The notes: generated by a model not told the origin, from the letters alone. Counted from the stretch's first letter, positions 1 through 10,004 are shown. The stretch: DNA of 64,000 nt from Methanohalobium evestigatum Z-7303 (GCF_000196655.1 NC_014253.1:868001-932000); one strand, 5' to 3'. Numbers and translations are program-made.

Positions 1-1409
1 TCATCCTGTGTAAGGTCTTCAAGTTCTTCATCTGTACATGTATCAGAAACCGTGTTCCTGTATTCCTGAATCCACCATTCAAAACAATAGGGAGAAGGAA
101 CAAGCGGATGATTGTTTTCCAAAAAATCTCCGTAATTTATCAACATTTCACCGATATCTATGATATGTTCAACCTGTGGATATAATTCATAGGCATCATT
201 TACATCATCAATCCGGAGGACATCTCCCGATTTTAGCCGGACAGTAGGTCCTTCGATAAAATCCACCGGTGCCATACCCATTGCTTTTCCGGGTATTTCC
301 ACCTTTAACTGGGTACCAGCCACAATGAATTTATCCATGATTACCATACTTGCAGGGTTAATTCCCGCAGAAGCGAATGAGGTATTCCGCGACCTTCCAT
401 ACCTTAAACGGAACCCTCCCGGACGGGATGGATGTGAAAAAACAGGTCTCCCAGCTATTAGGTCTCGGAGATATTTATCTTTGGGTTTGGGCTTTTTTTC
501 ACTTTTTTTATTATCACCACTTTCTTCTGTACCGCCGCCATCATCTTTTTTTTCACTTTTTTCACCCGACATCAGAGTATCAAGCCATTCCCACCCATCG
601 ATATCATACTTTTTCACATATTTTTGTATCTTGGGAGCTTTAAGTGCAATTCCTTCTGCAAGTACAAGCCCTACCCCTCCACGAATACGGTTGGTTCCTA
701 CTCTCTCAAGGTCTCTATAGCCCTCTACTTCCGCCTGCTCAGTCGGTTCTCCGTCAAGACATATGGGACAGTTTTCCACAATTAAACGTATCTCTTCTTC
801 TGAAGGCATATATTGAAGCCCAGCAACCCGGCGATAGAGTGTGATTTCTTCAACATATCTCTCAACCTCTTCTTTACGGGGTTTATATCGGTCGATATTC
901 AGTCCTCTGCGAACATAATCCCCCACAAGAACAGAAAGAGCCTGTGCTGTTCCACCTGCACTCCGAACAGGACCTGCATAAAAAATGCTTATGTATTCAG
1001 TTCCATCGTCATTTTTTGCCAGATTGACACTATCAATACCTTCAATAGGTGCAGCAACCACTCCTTCTGTAAGCATGGCAACCGCTACACGGATTGCAGA
1101 TTCTACTGAATCCTTTTTTGATTCAAAATTGCCAACATAACCTTCTGCCACTTCTTTACCAAGAGACAGTGCAGCTTCTTCCCTTGATTTATCATTCTCA
1201 AGCTCACGTATGCGTTCTGCTACTCCGGACACCCCAATAAGATTTTCAACTCTGTCAGCAAGGTCTTTGGCGACTGGTATTTCAACGTTAGAGCTTGGGT
1301 CTTTACCATGTGAGCGTGCTTTACCAGCTATTTGTATTTCATAATTCAATTTATTTTCAAGGTTGTTGAAATATTCCATCATTGATTCACTTGCCACAAA
1401 TTCTGTCAT
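1..1409 (-). CDS. polC: DNA polymerase D large subunit DP2 (N-terminal part)
   Basis: This is the large catalytic subunit of the archaeal replicative D-family DNA polymerase. Only the first 469 codons are present; the gene runs off the left edge. My translation from the ATG at 1409 gives the family block [12 protein letters not shown] followed by [11 protein letters not shown], and further in the very conserved [17 protein letters not shown] stretch. A lysine/acid-rich low-complexity insert (about residues 285-315) lies between these blocks, as is usual at the DP2 domain junction. An AAAGGTT sequence lies just upstream of the start. No intein is visible in the part present. The identification is firm; the C-terminal half cannot be judged. 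Confidence 0.95.
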   Translation of the reverse strand, partial: MTEFVASESMMEYFNNLENKLNYEIQIAGKARSHGKDPSSNVEIPVAKDLADRVENLIGVSGVAERIRELENDKSREEAALSLGKEVAEGYVGNFESKKDSVESAIRVAVAMLTEGVVAAPIEGIDSVNLAKNDDGTEYISIFYAGPVRSAGGTAQALSVLVGDYVRRGLNIDRYKPRKEEVERYVEEITLYRRVAGLQYMPSEEEIRLIVENCPICLDGEPTEQAEVEGYRDLERVGTNRIRGGVGLVLAEGIALKAPKIQKYVKKYDIDGWEWLDTLMSGEKSEKKDDGGGTEESGDNKKSEKKPKPKDKYLRDLIAGRPVFSHPSRPGGFRLRYGRSRNTSFASAGINPASMVIMDKFIVAGTQLKVEIPGKAMGMAPVDFIEGPTVRLKSGDVLRIDDVNDAYELYPQVEHIIDIGEMLINYGDFLENNHPLVPSPYCFEWWIQEYRNTVSDTCTDEELEDLTQD

Positions 1410-1471
1410 GTTGAACCTTTGTCCCGGATTGATATGATTAAATAATAGAGTCTAAATCTATCAAATTTGTA

Positions 1472-2101
1472 TTATTGCTTTTTTGCAATTATAGTTATCC
1501 AATTGTTCTCAGGCTTAGTATATGTTTCTACAGATGTAAAACCTGTTTTTACAAGTATCTCTTTATGTTCTTTTGGATTATGATAATGCATATCCAATGT
1601 ATTGACATATTCCATATTACGCTCATCAAAATTTCCGTTTTTATAGACCTCATTAACTATAAGAAGAACACCTTCAGGTTTCAGAACTCGATAAATTTCC
1701 TTTAAATCATTTTCCAGATCAGGCCAGAAATAATATGTTTCAAATGCTGTTACAAGGTCAAACGTGTTATCAGAATAAGGTATAGATGATACTGTACCAT
1801 ATTTTATTTCAACATGATTATTTTTCACAAGTTCATTATTCACTTCCTGTGCCATACTGACCATTTCTTCAGAATAATCAATACCATGTACTTTACCATA
1901 AGGACAAAAGTCAGCCAGTATCTGTATAGCTTTTCCTCCACCACACCCCACATCAAGTACGAGATAATCAGGGTTGATAGATATATGTTCAAGTCCCCAT
2001 TTCCAGAGGTCAAAATGGCGTTCATTCATCTCTCTGGCAACTTCTCTACCTTCATAACCCATGGGTTTCTTGCAATGTTTTAATTTGTCTACATCTGCCA
2101 T
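1472..2101 (-). CDS. Class I SAM-dependent methyltransferase
   Basis: A 209-residue soluble methyltransferase of the UbiE/Methyltransf_11 type. Motif I (VLDVGCGGG, residues 48-56) binds the methionine part of SAM, and GIDYSEEM (73-80) supplies the acidic ribose-binding residue. A post-I motif (FDLVTAFETYYFWPD) and the YRVLKPEGVLLI strand follow in the normal order. The substrate cannot be told from sequence. It is transcribed toward polC with a 62-bp gap, so co-transcription is possible but not shown. Confidence 0.85.
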   Translation of the reverse strand: MADVDKLKHCKKPMGYEGREVAREMNERHFDLWKWGLEHISINPDYLVLDVGCGGGKAIQILADFCPYGKVHGIDYSEEMVSMAQEVNNELVKNNHVEIKYGTVSSIPYSDNTFDLVTAFETYYFWPDLENDLKEIYRVLKPEGVLLIVNEVYKNGNFDERNMEYVNTLDMHYHNPKEHKEILVKTGFTSVETYTKPENNWITIIAKKQ

Positions 2102-2562
2102 CTTGAACTCACCTTATTACATATAAAACCAGTTTTTACAGATTATATACTGATAACAATCCACATTAGTATAAAAAACAAATGACCCATATATTGATAG
2201 CTTTTACCAAACATCAAACTTTAACTGGTTTTTTATACCATTTTTTAGAATTGGATTTATGTTTTCAGTATTTTATTGTTTGGCATCATTATTTAGCATG
2301 TATTCAGCTATTTAAATACATCCAATTAACTTTTTTATTTAAAAAAGGAATCTGTAGAAATGTTTTGATTATCTGGCAAATATCGGATTAGTCATATTAA
2401 ATATATGTATCAGACTTTTATATAATTATCTAATAAATCCAAGTTTTTAAAACACAAAAAATATGAGTTATAAAACCGTCATTTTAATGGGAGTTTATGG
2501 GGAATTGCGGGGATAAAATCCAATTATGGATAATATGATTTCTGCTGTCAGAAGGTAAAACT
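2102..2562. other. Intergenic region with promoter-like site
   Basis: A 461-bp A+T-rich gap between divergent genes. A TATA-like TTTTATATAATT lies at 2416-2427, about 135 bases before the rhodanese gene on the plus strand. GGAATCTGTAGAAA at 2347-2360 matches a motif seen at four other non-coding places in this window. An open frame at 2182-2391 has no ribosome binding site and no protein-like composition, so I do not call it a gene. Confidence 0.4.
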
Positions 2563-3399
2563 ATGAATATAAGCTGCAGTACTGAGGATGTAACAAAGAT
2601 ATCACCTGAAAAATTGAAACAGATGCTTGACAATGACAGAGAAGGGATCAATATACTGGTTGATGTAAGACAGCCTGAAGAATATGAACAGAGCCATATT
2701 CCAGGGTCGAAACTCGTTCCACTTGATGAACTGGATGCAAGGTATGATGAACTCGATAAAAATAAAAACATCATTACCTATTGTCGTGCCGGTCGTAGGA
2801 GTCTGGGAGCTGCTACATATCTATGTAACCTTGGTTTTCAAAACGTCTATACAATGGATGGTGGAATCCTTGAATGGAATTATGAAACACTATCTGGGTA
2901 CCCTGAAGAAAAACCAGAGTTTATAACCGGTAACGAACAAATTAAAGATATACTACTTACAGCCCTTAAACTGGAAAAAGGAGCACAGGATTTCTATTTA
3001 AGAGCCAAAAATAATGAAATATCCAGCAACATTAGGCAAACACTGGATAAACTTTCACAGTTTGAAGACGCACACATGAACAGATTGTACAGACGGTATG
3101 CAAATACTGTTGAAGAGGATATTCCAGAACTGGAAGTTTTGAAAAAAGAACTTGATTTTGAATACATGGAAGGTGGAATAAAATTAAGTAAAGAACTGTT
3201 AAAAAGTGATGAAAAATTCAAAGATGAGATTGATGTATTGGAAACTGCTATTGAAAAAGAATATCTATCATTTGATTTCTACAAAAGAATGGCTGAAATC
3301 ATGAGTGATAAAAATACAAGGAAATTGCTCCATGAACTGGCATCTGAAGAAAAAAACCATATCACATACCTTACAAACAACCTCAAAAAAATCATCTAA
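2563..3399 (+). CDS. Rhodanese domain fused to ferritin-like/rubrerythrin domain
   Basis: A 278-residue two-domain protein. Residues about 10-112 form a rhodanese domain with an intact active-site loop CRAGRRS (Cys74), which carries persulfide sulfur. Residues about 125-278 are a four-helix ferritin-like domain with two E..H pairs (FEDAH near 168-171 and EEKNH near 265), the pattern of a diiron rubrerythrin core. The likely role is sulfur transfer coupled to peroxide or persulfide handling (inference). The next gene, 21 bases downstream on the same strand, encodes an MBL-rhodanese protein, so the two probably form one operon. Confidence 0.88.
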   Translation: MNISCSTEDVTKISPEKLKQMLDNDREGINILVDVRQPEEYEQSHIPGSKLVPLDELDARYDELDKNKNIITYCRAGRRSLGAATYLCNLGFQNVYTMDGGILEWNYETLSGYPEEKPEFITGNEQIKDILLTALKLEKGAQDFYLRAKNNEISSNIRQTLDKLSQFEDAHMNRLYRRYANTVEEDIPELEVLKKELDFEYMEGGIKLSKELLKSDEKFKDEIDVLETAIEKEYLSFDFYKRMAEIMSDKNTRKLLHELASEEKNHITYLTNNLKKII

Positions 3400-3420
3400 T
3401 TCCACTCAGGGGGAGTGTAA

Positions 3421-4785
3421 ATGTATTTCAAAAAAATAAAATCAGAAGGTTTGGCGCATCTTTCCTATTTTATAGGTTCAGAGAATGAAGCAATTGTTAT
3501 AGACCCCAGAAGAGACTGTCGGATATATACCGAGATTGCGTTTGAACAGAATATGAATATCAGGTATATTTTTGAAACTCATAGGAATGAAGATTATGTT
3601 ATCGGTTCTGTTGAACTGGCAAACCTAACTGGTGCAGAAATCTATCACGGTAAATATCTGGATTTTAAATACGGAAATTCTGTCGAAGATGGGAGTGAAT
3701 TTTATTTTGGGTCACTTAAAATAACCGCCATCCACACACCAGGACATACCGATGAAAGTGTGTCATATCTTTTATCTGATACTGATACTGGAAAAGAAAA
3801 AATAATGGTCTTTACTGGCGATACCTTATTCGTGGGAGATACTGGAAGAACCGATCTGTATGGACCTGATGATGCTCCTCGGTTAGCGGATAATATGTAT
3901 GAAAGTATTTTTGAAAAGATTGTTCCACTGGGCGACCATGTAATCCTCTGTCCTGCTCACGGGTCTGGATCTGTATGTGGTGGATTTATCAGTGAAAGGG
4001 AAGAAAGTACTGTGGGCGTAGAAAGGTTACAGAATCCTTCTCTGCAGGTGAAAAACAGGGATGAATTTGTGAAATTAAAGACATCTGAAAAGCATTTTAT
4101 TCCACCGTATTTTAAAAAAATGGAAGAATACAACCTCAAAGGAGCACCACTTTTGAATTCAAAATATCCGCCTTCCCTTCCACCACATGAATTTAGAAAA
4201 CAAATACATAACGGTGCTCTGATACTGGACACCAGAGAACCAGTGTCATTTGCTGGATGTCATATAAAAGATTCGTATAACATCTGGCTTGACGGAGTCC
4301 CCTCCTATGCAGGATGGATTTTGTCGTATAAAAAACCTGTATTACTGGTTATGGAAGAAAAAAAACACCTTGACACTGTTTTGCGCTATCTTTTGAGACT
4401 GGGATTTGATAACATCGCTGGTTATCTAAGAGGTGGAATAGAATCATGGTACAACGAAAGTTTTGAAATTGAAAAATCAGGATTAATGGATGTCCACAAA
4501 CTTAGAGAAGAGATAAAAAACAATAATCTAAATGTGCTTGATGTAAGGCGTAATGATGAATGGAATAGTGGACATATAAAAAGTGCCGTTCACATATATG
4601 TCGGAGAACTTGAAAACCGAATTGATGAAGTTCCTGATAGCAAACCTATTGCTGTAGTATGTAATGTAGGTAAAAGAGCCAGCCTGGCAACAAGCATTCT
4701 TAAAAAGAATGGATTTGATGACGTCTACAACGTTATGGGCAGTATGACTGCATGGAATAATGCAGGTTATGAAACAGAAAAATAA
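3421..4785 (+). CDS. MBL-fold protein with two rhodanese domains, persulfide dioxygenase-like
   Basis: A 454-residue protein with an N-terminal metallo-beta-lactamase fold (about 1-240) and two rhodanese domains (about 255-350 and 360-454). The residues that bind the single iron in ETHE1-type persulfide dioxygenases are kept: His54 in THRNEDY, His109 in TPGHT and Asp134 in FTGD. The second-metal ligands of the usual HxHxDH motif are changed (N56, Y59). The first rhodanese domain has VMEEKKH where the Cys loop should be and is probably inactive; the second has VCNVGKRAS with Cys. A GGGGGAG ribosome binding site lies just upstream. It probably works with the rhodanese-ferritin protein before it. 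Confidence 0.85.
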   Translation: MYFKKIKSEGLAHLSYFIGSENEAIVIDPRRDCRIYTEIAFEQNMNIRYIFETHRNEDYVIGSVELANLTGAEIYHGKYLDFKYGNSVEDGSEFYFGSLKITAIHTPGHTDESVSYLLSDTDTGKEKIMVFTGDTLFVGDTGRTDLYGPDDAPRLADNMYESIFEKIVPLGDHVILCPAHGSGSVCGGFISEREESTVGVERLQNPSLQVKNRDEFVKLKTSEKHFIPPYFKKMEEYNLKGAPLLNSKYPPSLPPHEFRKQIHNGALILDTREPVSFAGCHIKDSYNIWLDGVPSYAGWILSYKKPVLLVMEEKKHLDTVLRYLLRLGFDNIAGYLRGGIESWYNESFEIEKSGLMDVHKLREEIKNNNLNVLDVRRNDEWNSGHIKSAVHIYVGELENRIDEVPDSKPIAVVCNVGKRASLATSILKKNGFDDVYNVMGSMTAWNNAGYETEK

Positions 4786-4801
4786 AAATGAGTATTTTAT
4801 T

Positions 4802-5038
4802 TTATTTTCTGGCCTCTCTCCTTGCTATAAAAGTAGTTCCGGCAGTATACAAAAATATTATAAATCCAAGCCATATGAAATGTTCGGCTATGTTTCTGTA
4901 ATCCAGTAACATAAGGATTAAACCGATGCTTATTACAGCTATATTTATCAGATTTATTTTTTTGTTCCTTCTTATAATTTCTGAACTTTTTTGTTTTTTA
5001 ACCATTTGCTCTTTTTTTTCAGGTTTCAATATACTCAC
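4802..5038 (-). CDS. Small two-helix membrane protein
   Basis: A 78-residue protein with a basic N-terminus (KPEKKEQMVKKQK), then two hydrophobic segments at about 33-46 and 52-70, ending in a basic tail (ARREARK). This predicts a two-pass membrane protein with positive ends. The start overlaps the end of the Sua5 gene by 20 bases on the same strand, which suggests translational coupling. I do not recognise the family. Confidence 0.6.
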   Translation of the reverse strand: MSILKPEKKEQMVKKQKSSEIIRRNKKINLINIAVISIGLILMLLDYRNIAEHFIWLGFIIFLYTAGTTFIARREARK

Positions 5039-6095
5039 CTTCTTCCAGAACTATTATCTCGTTAGCCGCTTTCTGTAATCTGTTGATTACCGCTGACCCT
5101 ATACCTTCATGCTTTATTGACCCATCTACAATAATCACATCCAGATTCATGTCATCCAGTGTTCTCAATCCTTTAAACAAATTATTTGCAACTTTTTTTA
5201 TATTATCTCTGTTTCCAAGCAGAAATATATTAATATTTTTATCAGTAATTTGGTTACCAGTTTCATTGGTCACCAGTAGCCCAACATTTAAATCATTTTT
5301 ATGATAATCAGATATAACCTGATTGATTTTTTCTGATACCCTGTAGAAACCCTCGACCAGAACAACTTTCGAGGATGGTGAATAATGGATATATTTCATA
5401 CCCGGTGATTTTACTTTTTTATCTATCAGATTTTCACTGTTGTAGCCGATTTCTATATCAGGTATATATTCCTTTAAATCCTCAATTCCAATGCCACCCG
5501 GTCGAAGCAGGAGTGGTTTATCAGATGTCATATCCACCACTGTGGATTCCACTCCAATATCTACTGCTCCGTTATCAACAATTGCATCGATTTTACCGTA
5601 TAAATCAGAAATCACATGTTCTGCAGTTGTAGGGCTCGGTTTTCCAGAAATATTGGCACTTGGTGCAGCAATAGGAACACCTGCTTTTTTTATCAGTTCT
5701 ATAGCTGTTTCATTATCAGGCATACGTATTGCTACAGTATTCAGCCCTCCAGTTGTAACATCAGGAACAAAGTTTTTCCGTTTCAGGATTAATGTCAGAG
5801 GACCTGGCCAAAAAGCATCCATCAGCAAAAAAGCATTATCAGGTATGTCCTCTGAAATATCTATGGCCTGTTCTTTTGATGCTATATGGACAATTAGAGG
5901 ATTATCTGGAGGTCTACCCTTTGCACTGAATATTTTGCGAACTGAAACAGAATCCAGTGCATTGGCACCGAGACCATACACTGTTTCAGTGGGAAAAGCG
6001 ACTGTTCCTCTGTTTTTGAGGATTTCAGCCGCTTTGGAAATGGATTCACTGAAATTACTGCTGTTTATTCTTAATATTTCTGTTTTTCTAACCAT
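5019..6095 (-). CDS. Threonylcarbamoyl-AMP synthase (Sua5/YrdC)
   Basis: This enzyme makes threonylcarbamoyl-AMP from threonine, bicarbonate and ATP, the first step of the t6A modification of tRNAs reading ANN codons. The YrdC fold is seen in FPTETVYGLGANALD, SAKGRPPDNPLIVH and APSANISGKPSPT. A C-terminal Sua5 domain of about 120 residues follows the linker KSPGMKYIHYSP, so it is the long Sua5 form. I place the start at MVRKTEIL; an in-frame ATG five codons upstream (6110) is possible. No clear ribosome binding site precedes either, so the transcript may be leaderless. Confidence 0.92.
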   Translation of the reverse strand: MVRKTEILRINSSNFSESISKAAEILKNRGTVAFPTETVYGLGANALDSVSVRKIFSAKGRPPDNPLIVHIASKEQAIDISEDIPDNAFLLMDAFWPGPLTLILKRKNFVPDVTTGGLNTVAIRMPDNETAIELIKKAGVPIAAPSANISGKPSPTTAEHVISDLYGKIDAIVDNGAVDIGVESTVVDMTSDKPLLLRPGGIGIEDLKEYIPDIEIGYNSENLIDKKVKSPGMKYIHYSPSSKVVLVEGFYRVSEKINQVISDYHKNDLNVGLLVTNETGNQITDKNINIFLLGNRDNIKKVANNLFKGLRTLDDMNLDVIIVDGSIKHEGIGSAVINRLQKAANEIIVLEEGEYIET

Positions 6096-6136
6096 ATGAT
6101 TACAGAACATATATTATACAATTATTATAAACTATT

Positions 6137-7417
6137 TTATCCCCATTTTTCAAGAGCGGATTGCAGTTCTTTATGATTGCTGGCATATTCCTCCAGTGTA
6201 ATATTTTCAAGAGCTGCCTCTACAGACTGTCGGCAGGCTGTCGCTCCCGCTTCAGTACCCATTGGATGAGCATGGATACCTGCTCCAAACTGCATGATTA
6301 CATCTTTGCCAAACATGTTATACAGGTCAGGAATCATTCCCGGTTCAAGACCACCTGATGCTACCGGCATCATCGGTTTTATATTACCCCAATCCTGTTC
6401 CAGTATGTGGAGCTGGTCATTTGCAGGCATATAATCAAGTGCACACTCATCTCTTAAAGACAGTACCTCATCCTTATCTCCATGCATTTTACCAACCACT
6501 GTACCGATATGCAGTTGGTCATGTCCAATAAGGCGTGTGAGCTTTGCAAGTGCAACCATATTCACTCCATGTCTGGGGTTTCTTGTCATTACAGAATGCA
6601 TACATCGATGGGCATGGATGGCAATATCCATATCTTCGGTTGCTTCTCGAAGAGACTGCAGGGCACTCCATCCTGCTGTAATTATATCAATCATGACATA
6701 TTTACCACCAAGGTCGTTGATAACCTCTGCTCTTCGAAGCATTTCTTCACATGTGGGAGCGGTTATATTGCAAAGATACATTTTTCGCTCCCCTGTTTCC
6801 TTTTCTGCTTTTTCTTTAGCATCCAGTGTTATTTTTACTCTTTTATCAAAAGCATTGAATTTCTGGTTTGTAAGATTCTCATCATCCTTTACAATATCAC
6901 ATCCGCCTACAAAGGATTTGTAGGCTACATCTGCATGCTTTTCAGAAGATAATCCTACTTTTGGTTTTACAATTGTTCCAACAAGCGGTCTATCATAAAC
7001 ACCGAACAAATCACGTACTCCATTAAGACCGTATTTGGGACCTCTAAAACTGTTAAGAACATCTTTTGGAAATGCTATATCCTCAAGACGCAGGTTTTTC
7101 ACAAGTTTCATACTCATTATGTTGCCGGCAATGGCACTAAGTATCTGGGGGACTGAATCTATTTCAAAAAGGTCCTGCTTGTACGCTACCTTTACAACTC
7201 CTCTTTCTTTATCAATAGAAAAAACATGAGGTTTTAATTCCTGTGCTTTTTCAGGACTTAATGTAGATATATCACTCCATGTATCTATTGAACTTTCACC
7301 AGCCATGTGGTTACATGCCTTTTCAAAACTTACACCATCTGCTGGTTCCATATAATATTCACAAACCAGCTCATCGGGCTTTGGTTTGTATTCAGTTTCT
7401 ATATAATCTTCCCGCAT
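6137..7417 (-). CDS. rbcL: Ribulose-bisphosphate carboxylase, type III (archaeal)
   Basis: An archaeal form III RuBisCO large subunit. In archaea it takes part in the AMP/nucleoside salvage route: RuBP plus CO2 gives two 3-phosphoglycerate. The catalytic blocks are in order: TIVKPKVGLS (active-site lysine), GCDIVKDDENL (carbamylated Lys plus metal-binding Asp/Glu), HAHRCMHS, GTVVGKMHGD (loop 6 lysine), PVASGGLEPG and QFGAGIHAHP. The last shows GA instead of the usual GG phosphate loop. I choose the ATG at 7417; the reading frame can start three codons earlier at a TTG (7426). No partner AMP phosphorylase or isomerase gene is in the window. Confidence 0.95.
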   Translation of the reverse strand: MREDYIETEYKPKPDELVCEYYMEPADGVSFEKACNHMAGESSIDTWSDISTLSPEKAQELKPHVFSIDKERGVVKVAYKQDLFEIDSVPQILSAIAGNIMSMKLVKNLRLEDIAFPKDVLNSFRGPKYGLNGVRDLFGVYDRPLVGTIVKPKVGLSSEKHADVAYKSFVGGCDIVKDDENLTNQKFNAFDKRVKITLDAKEKAEKETGERKMYLCNITAPTCEEMLRRAEVINDLGGKYVMIDIITAGWSALQSLREATEDMDIAIHAHRCMHSVMTRNPRHGVNMVALAKLTRLIGHDQLHIGTVVGKMHGDKDEVLSLRDECALDYMPANDQLHILEQDWGNIKPMMPVASGGLEPGMIPDLYNMFGKDVIMQFGAGIHAHPMGTEAGATACRQSVEAALENITLEEYASNHKELQSALEKWG

Positions 7418-7619
7418 AATATACAACCATTTTATAGCTTCATTTACAGATAATTGGATGAGTCCACAATCTTAATACACAATTGTATATGAAAGTTTAA
7501 ATTCAAAAATATATGCTTGTACAGTTGCATCGATAAATCAGATATCAAATAATGTATCCAATCCTCCTAACTTAAAGAAAAGATCTACGGTACAGGTTGC
7601 AGGTCTTATAACCAGTAAA

Positions 7620-7739
7620 TTAAATAAAACCCATTGCAACAACAGCCGTGTAAATAATAATCAAAACAAACACCAGTACAACTCCATATAAAGCGATTTC
7701 CAGCACATTACCCATATAATCAATAATCTTGTCCAACAT
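7620..7739 (-). CDS. 39-residue single-pass membrane peptide
   Basis: My own translation of the minus strand gives a 39-residue frame starting at ATG 7739 (MLDKIIDYMGNVLEIALYG), then an unbroken hydrophobic run of about 20 residues (about 19-38) and a TAA stop. The charge pattern, acidic/basic N-terminus followed by one membrane helix, is typical of small membrane proteins. It sits alone between RuBisCO and an MBL hydrolase. The ribosome binding site is weak, which limits confidence. Function unknown. Confidence 0.5.
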   Translation of the reverse strand: MLDKIIDYMGNVLEIALYGVVLVFVLIIIYTAVVAMGFI

Positions 7740-7794
7740 GGTACAAAAAATAAAAATTAAGATGATATAAAAGTTCCGATATTTAATTTAAAGA

Positions 7795-8499
7795 CTAATA
7801 CCTATAATAAAGTTTACTTATTTTATAAAAGCATTCATTGAAGTTTTCTAATAAAACCGGTTTCCCATGTCCCGGATAAAATATTTTACATCCTGTACTC
7901 AGTAGTTTGTCCCATGTTTTTATCAATGTTTTTTCATCATCAGCAAATAGAGGATAGAAACAATTTTCAAATACATTAAAAAGTGTATCTCCGACAATAG
8001 CGTATTTATTATTTACAATAACACATATCGAACCTGATGTATGCCCCGGTGCAGTAAGTATTATTACTTCTCCTCCTGTTAAAAGCTCGCAATCACCATC
8101 TACAAGGATATCCGGTGTCACTGGATTATACCGTATTTTGCTGGATGAAAAGCTGTTCGACATCCATGATATAACATTTGAAAATGGAGACGTCCCTTTA
8201 GGTATCGGCATATATCCTTCTTTTAAGAACCCTGATTCATTTACATGTGCAAGAACTCTTGCAAAACTTTTCTCTTTTATCTCACAAAGATTTCCCACAT
8301 GGTCATAATGTGAATGTGTTATAATAATAAGGTCGATATCCTGAAAGTCAAGTCCATTGTTAAAAAGTATTGTTTCCAGATTATGAATATGACCATAAAC
8401 ACCGGCATCAACAAGAAACGTTATATCAGCCCCAATTACTAAATAGGCGTTTGAATTACCCATCCTAACAGGTATTATACTTAATTCTCTGGATTTCAT
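7795..8499 (-). CDS. MBL-fold metallohydrolase
   Basis: A 234-residue metallo-beta-lactamase-fold hydrolase with a complete THSHYDHVGN metal motif (His62, His64, Asp66, His67), then APGHTSGSIC and VGDTLF, and a closing YPGHGKP. This is a glyoxalase II-like two-metal site, but the substrate is unknown. Unusually for this window the stop codon is TAG, followed after three sense codons by an in-frame TAA. In an organism that can read UAG as pyrrolysine, that arrangement would cost only a four-residue extension. Confidence 0.85.
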   Translation of the reverse strand: MKSRELSIIPVRMGNSNAYLVIGADITFLVDAGVYGHIHNLETILFNNGLDFQDIDLIIITHSHYDHVGNLCEIKEKSFARVLAHVNESGFLKEGYMPIPKGTSPFSNVISWMSNSFSSSKIRYNPVTPDILVDGDCELLTGGEVIILTAPGHTSGSICVIVNNKYAIVGDTLFNVFENCFYPLFADDEKTLIKTWDKLLSTGCKIFYPGHGKPVLLENFNECFYKISKLYYRY

Positions 8500-8534
8500 T
8501 CTTATACACTGTATTTAATTGTTTTTTACGAGTT

Positions 8535-9578
8535 TTACAATCGGGATTTTGTATTGAATTTTGCTTTTACCTGTTGTTCCAGTAGATGAGTAAGCAGATG
8601 ATATTCCTGGACTGTATCACAATAAGGACACTGGACAGAACCTACAGAACTGGATGTTGACGGGTTGACAGAGATTTCACATGCACAGTTTATACACAAA
8701 ACTGTAATTGATTTATCCACCATACCAATCCTGTTTTTAATAGATAACAGTATCCCTGCAGACAATTTAGTTATGGTTTCACGGTATTTGGTAGTAATAA
8801 AGTAAGCAGCAAGTGCAAGTACAATACCTGCAATCATATCCGTCATCCAGTGTATTCCAAGATATAATATGGTAAATAATATCGAGGTAGTAATTCCTAT
8901 GGAAAACATCTTAAAACGTATAAAATTTGTTCTAAATACCACGATTAACATTGCTGTTATAGACAATGCTGTATGTAAACTGGGTAGACAATTATCAAGC
9001 CCCGGATCACTGAGTTTAATACCCTCAACTATTATGGGACTTAAATTATACAAAAGAGGATCTACACTGTGAAGTGTATATCCTGTTACTTCTACTGGAA
9101 AAAACACGAAAAAAGGATATGCTATTACATAAACAAGGACGAAAGCGATTGTATATTCCTGAAGAGCCCTGAATTTACGGGTATAAACCAGTATAAAAAA
9201 AGTAAATACCAGTAGAAAAGGAAATCCGAACAAATAGATTGCACTATTAACATAGGTCAGCAACGGTGTAGTAATATTTTGAAAATAGCTAACTATGTTA
9301 CCCTCTACCATTATCAGGTACTCGGCGTAATTAAGGTAAGAACCCATACCAAACATATTGGCAATTGCATCCTGTATATCAACCAGCACGTATATAAAGC
9401 CTAATGGAAGGATATACATGAGAGTAACTATAAGAAGTTCATGCATCCTCGAGCTTACATGCGACCCTCTAAAATTATCAGGAACAAACACATAGTAACC
9501 TGCCCATATCATCAATGCCAGCAGAGGAAACATTGCCATACTCAAAATATACTGGGTATCCAGCATACCAACTGTCAC
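8535..9578 (-). CDS. PAP2-family membrane phosphatase with C-terminal zinc ribbon
   Basis: A 347-residue polytopic membrane protein. About seven hydrophobic segments cover residues 10-265. The PAP2 signature pieces are CLPSLHTALS and HWMTDMIAG, which place the phosphatase histidines at the membrane face, as in inositolphosphorylceramide-synthase-like PAP2 proteins. A soluble tail holds two CxxC pairs (CINC and CPYC), a probable zinc ribbon, which is uncommon for PAP2 enzymes. It may act on a prenyl or lipid phosphate (inference). It lies downstream of the mrp operon on the same strand. Confidence 0.82.
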   Translation of the reverse strand: MTVGMLDTQYILSMAMFPLLALMIWAGYYVFVPDNFRGSHVSSRMHELLIVTLMYILPLGFIYVLVDIQDAIANMFGMGSYLNYAEYLIMVEGNIVSYFQNITTPLLTYVNSAIYLFGFPFLLVFTFFILVYTRKFRALQEYTIAFVLVYVIAYPFFVFFPVEVTGYTLHSVDPLLYNLSPIIVEGIKLSDPGLDNCLPSLHTALSITAMLIVVFRTNFIRFKMFSIGITTSILFTILYLGIHWMTDMIAGIVLALAAYFITTKYRETITKLSAGILLSIKNRIGMVDKSITVLCINCACEISVNPSTSSSVGSVQCPYCDTVQEYHLLTHLLEQQVKAKFNTKSRL

Positions 9579-9656
9579 CTTACTACAATCAATAATCTGT
9601 ATCAGGGAAAAGTATTAAAAATTGTTACTTATAACTTTCGATTATCGATGTAATTT

Positions 9657-10004
9657 TTATTTATCATAGGAATCACAATACTCATCAATAATAGATTCAT
9701 CACAAAGATCTACGCCATGCCTGTGAGCTGCACGGGCTATCATGTGTGCTGCAACTGGTGCGGTTAACAGCAGGAACAAACCAATCGTTACCGCCTTAAG
9801 ACCCATGGCACTGAATCCAACTTTTAGTAATATACTCAACATAACACCAAAAGCACCAAGTGTACCTATTTTTGTAGTAGTGTGTAGCCGGTTATAGACA
9901 TCAGGTAAACGTATAAGTCCAAGCATACCAAGAAATACAAAAAACAAACCGACAATGAGGAATATATTACTTAAAATGTCAAGAATAAAATCGATTCCTA
10001 TCAA
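9657..10004 (-). CDS. mrpG: Mrp cation/proton antiporter subunit G
   Basis: The last subunit gene of the Mrp complex, 115 residues with three membrane segments. The family block LGMLGLIRLPDVYNRLH is present, followed by a KIGTLGAFGVML helix and LLTAPVAAHMIARAAHRHG. Translation starts at TTG (10004-10002), overlapping the TGA stop of mrpF (10003-10001), so the two are translationally coupled. Confidence 0.93.
   Translation of the reverse strand: MIGIDFILDILSNIFLIVGLFFVFLGMLGLIRLPDVYNRLHTTTKIGTLGAFGVMLSILLKVGFSAMGLKAVTIGLFLLLTAPVAAHMIARAAHRHGVDLCDESIIDEYCDSYDK

Noticed and set aside
325-1109. Several plus-strand open frames in the first kilobase
   Set aside because: They lie opposite the polC coding sequence, whose minus-strand translation is a clear DP2 polymerase; the plus-strand products are not protein-like.
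2182-2391. 69-codon plus-strand frame in the gap before the rhodanese gene
   Set aside because: No ribosome binding site, and an aromatic-rich composition typical of chance frames in A+T-rich DNA.
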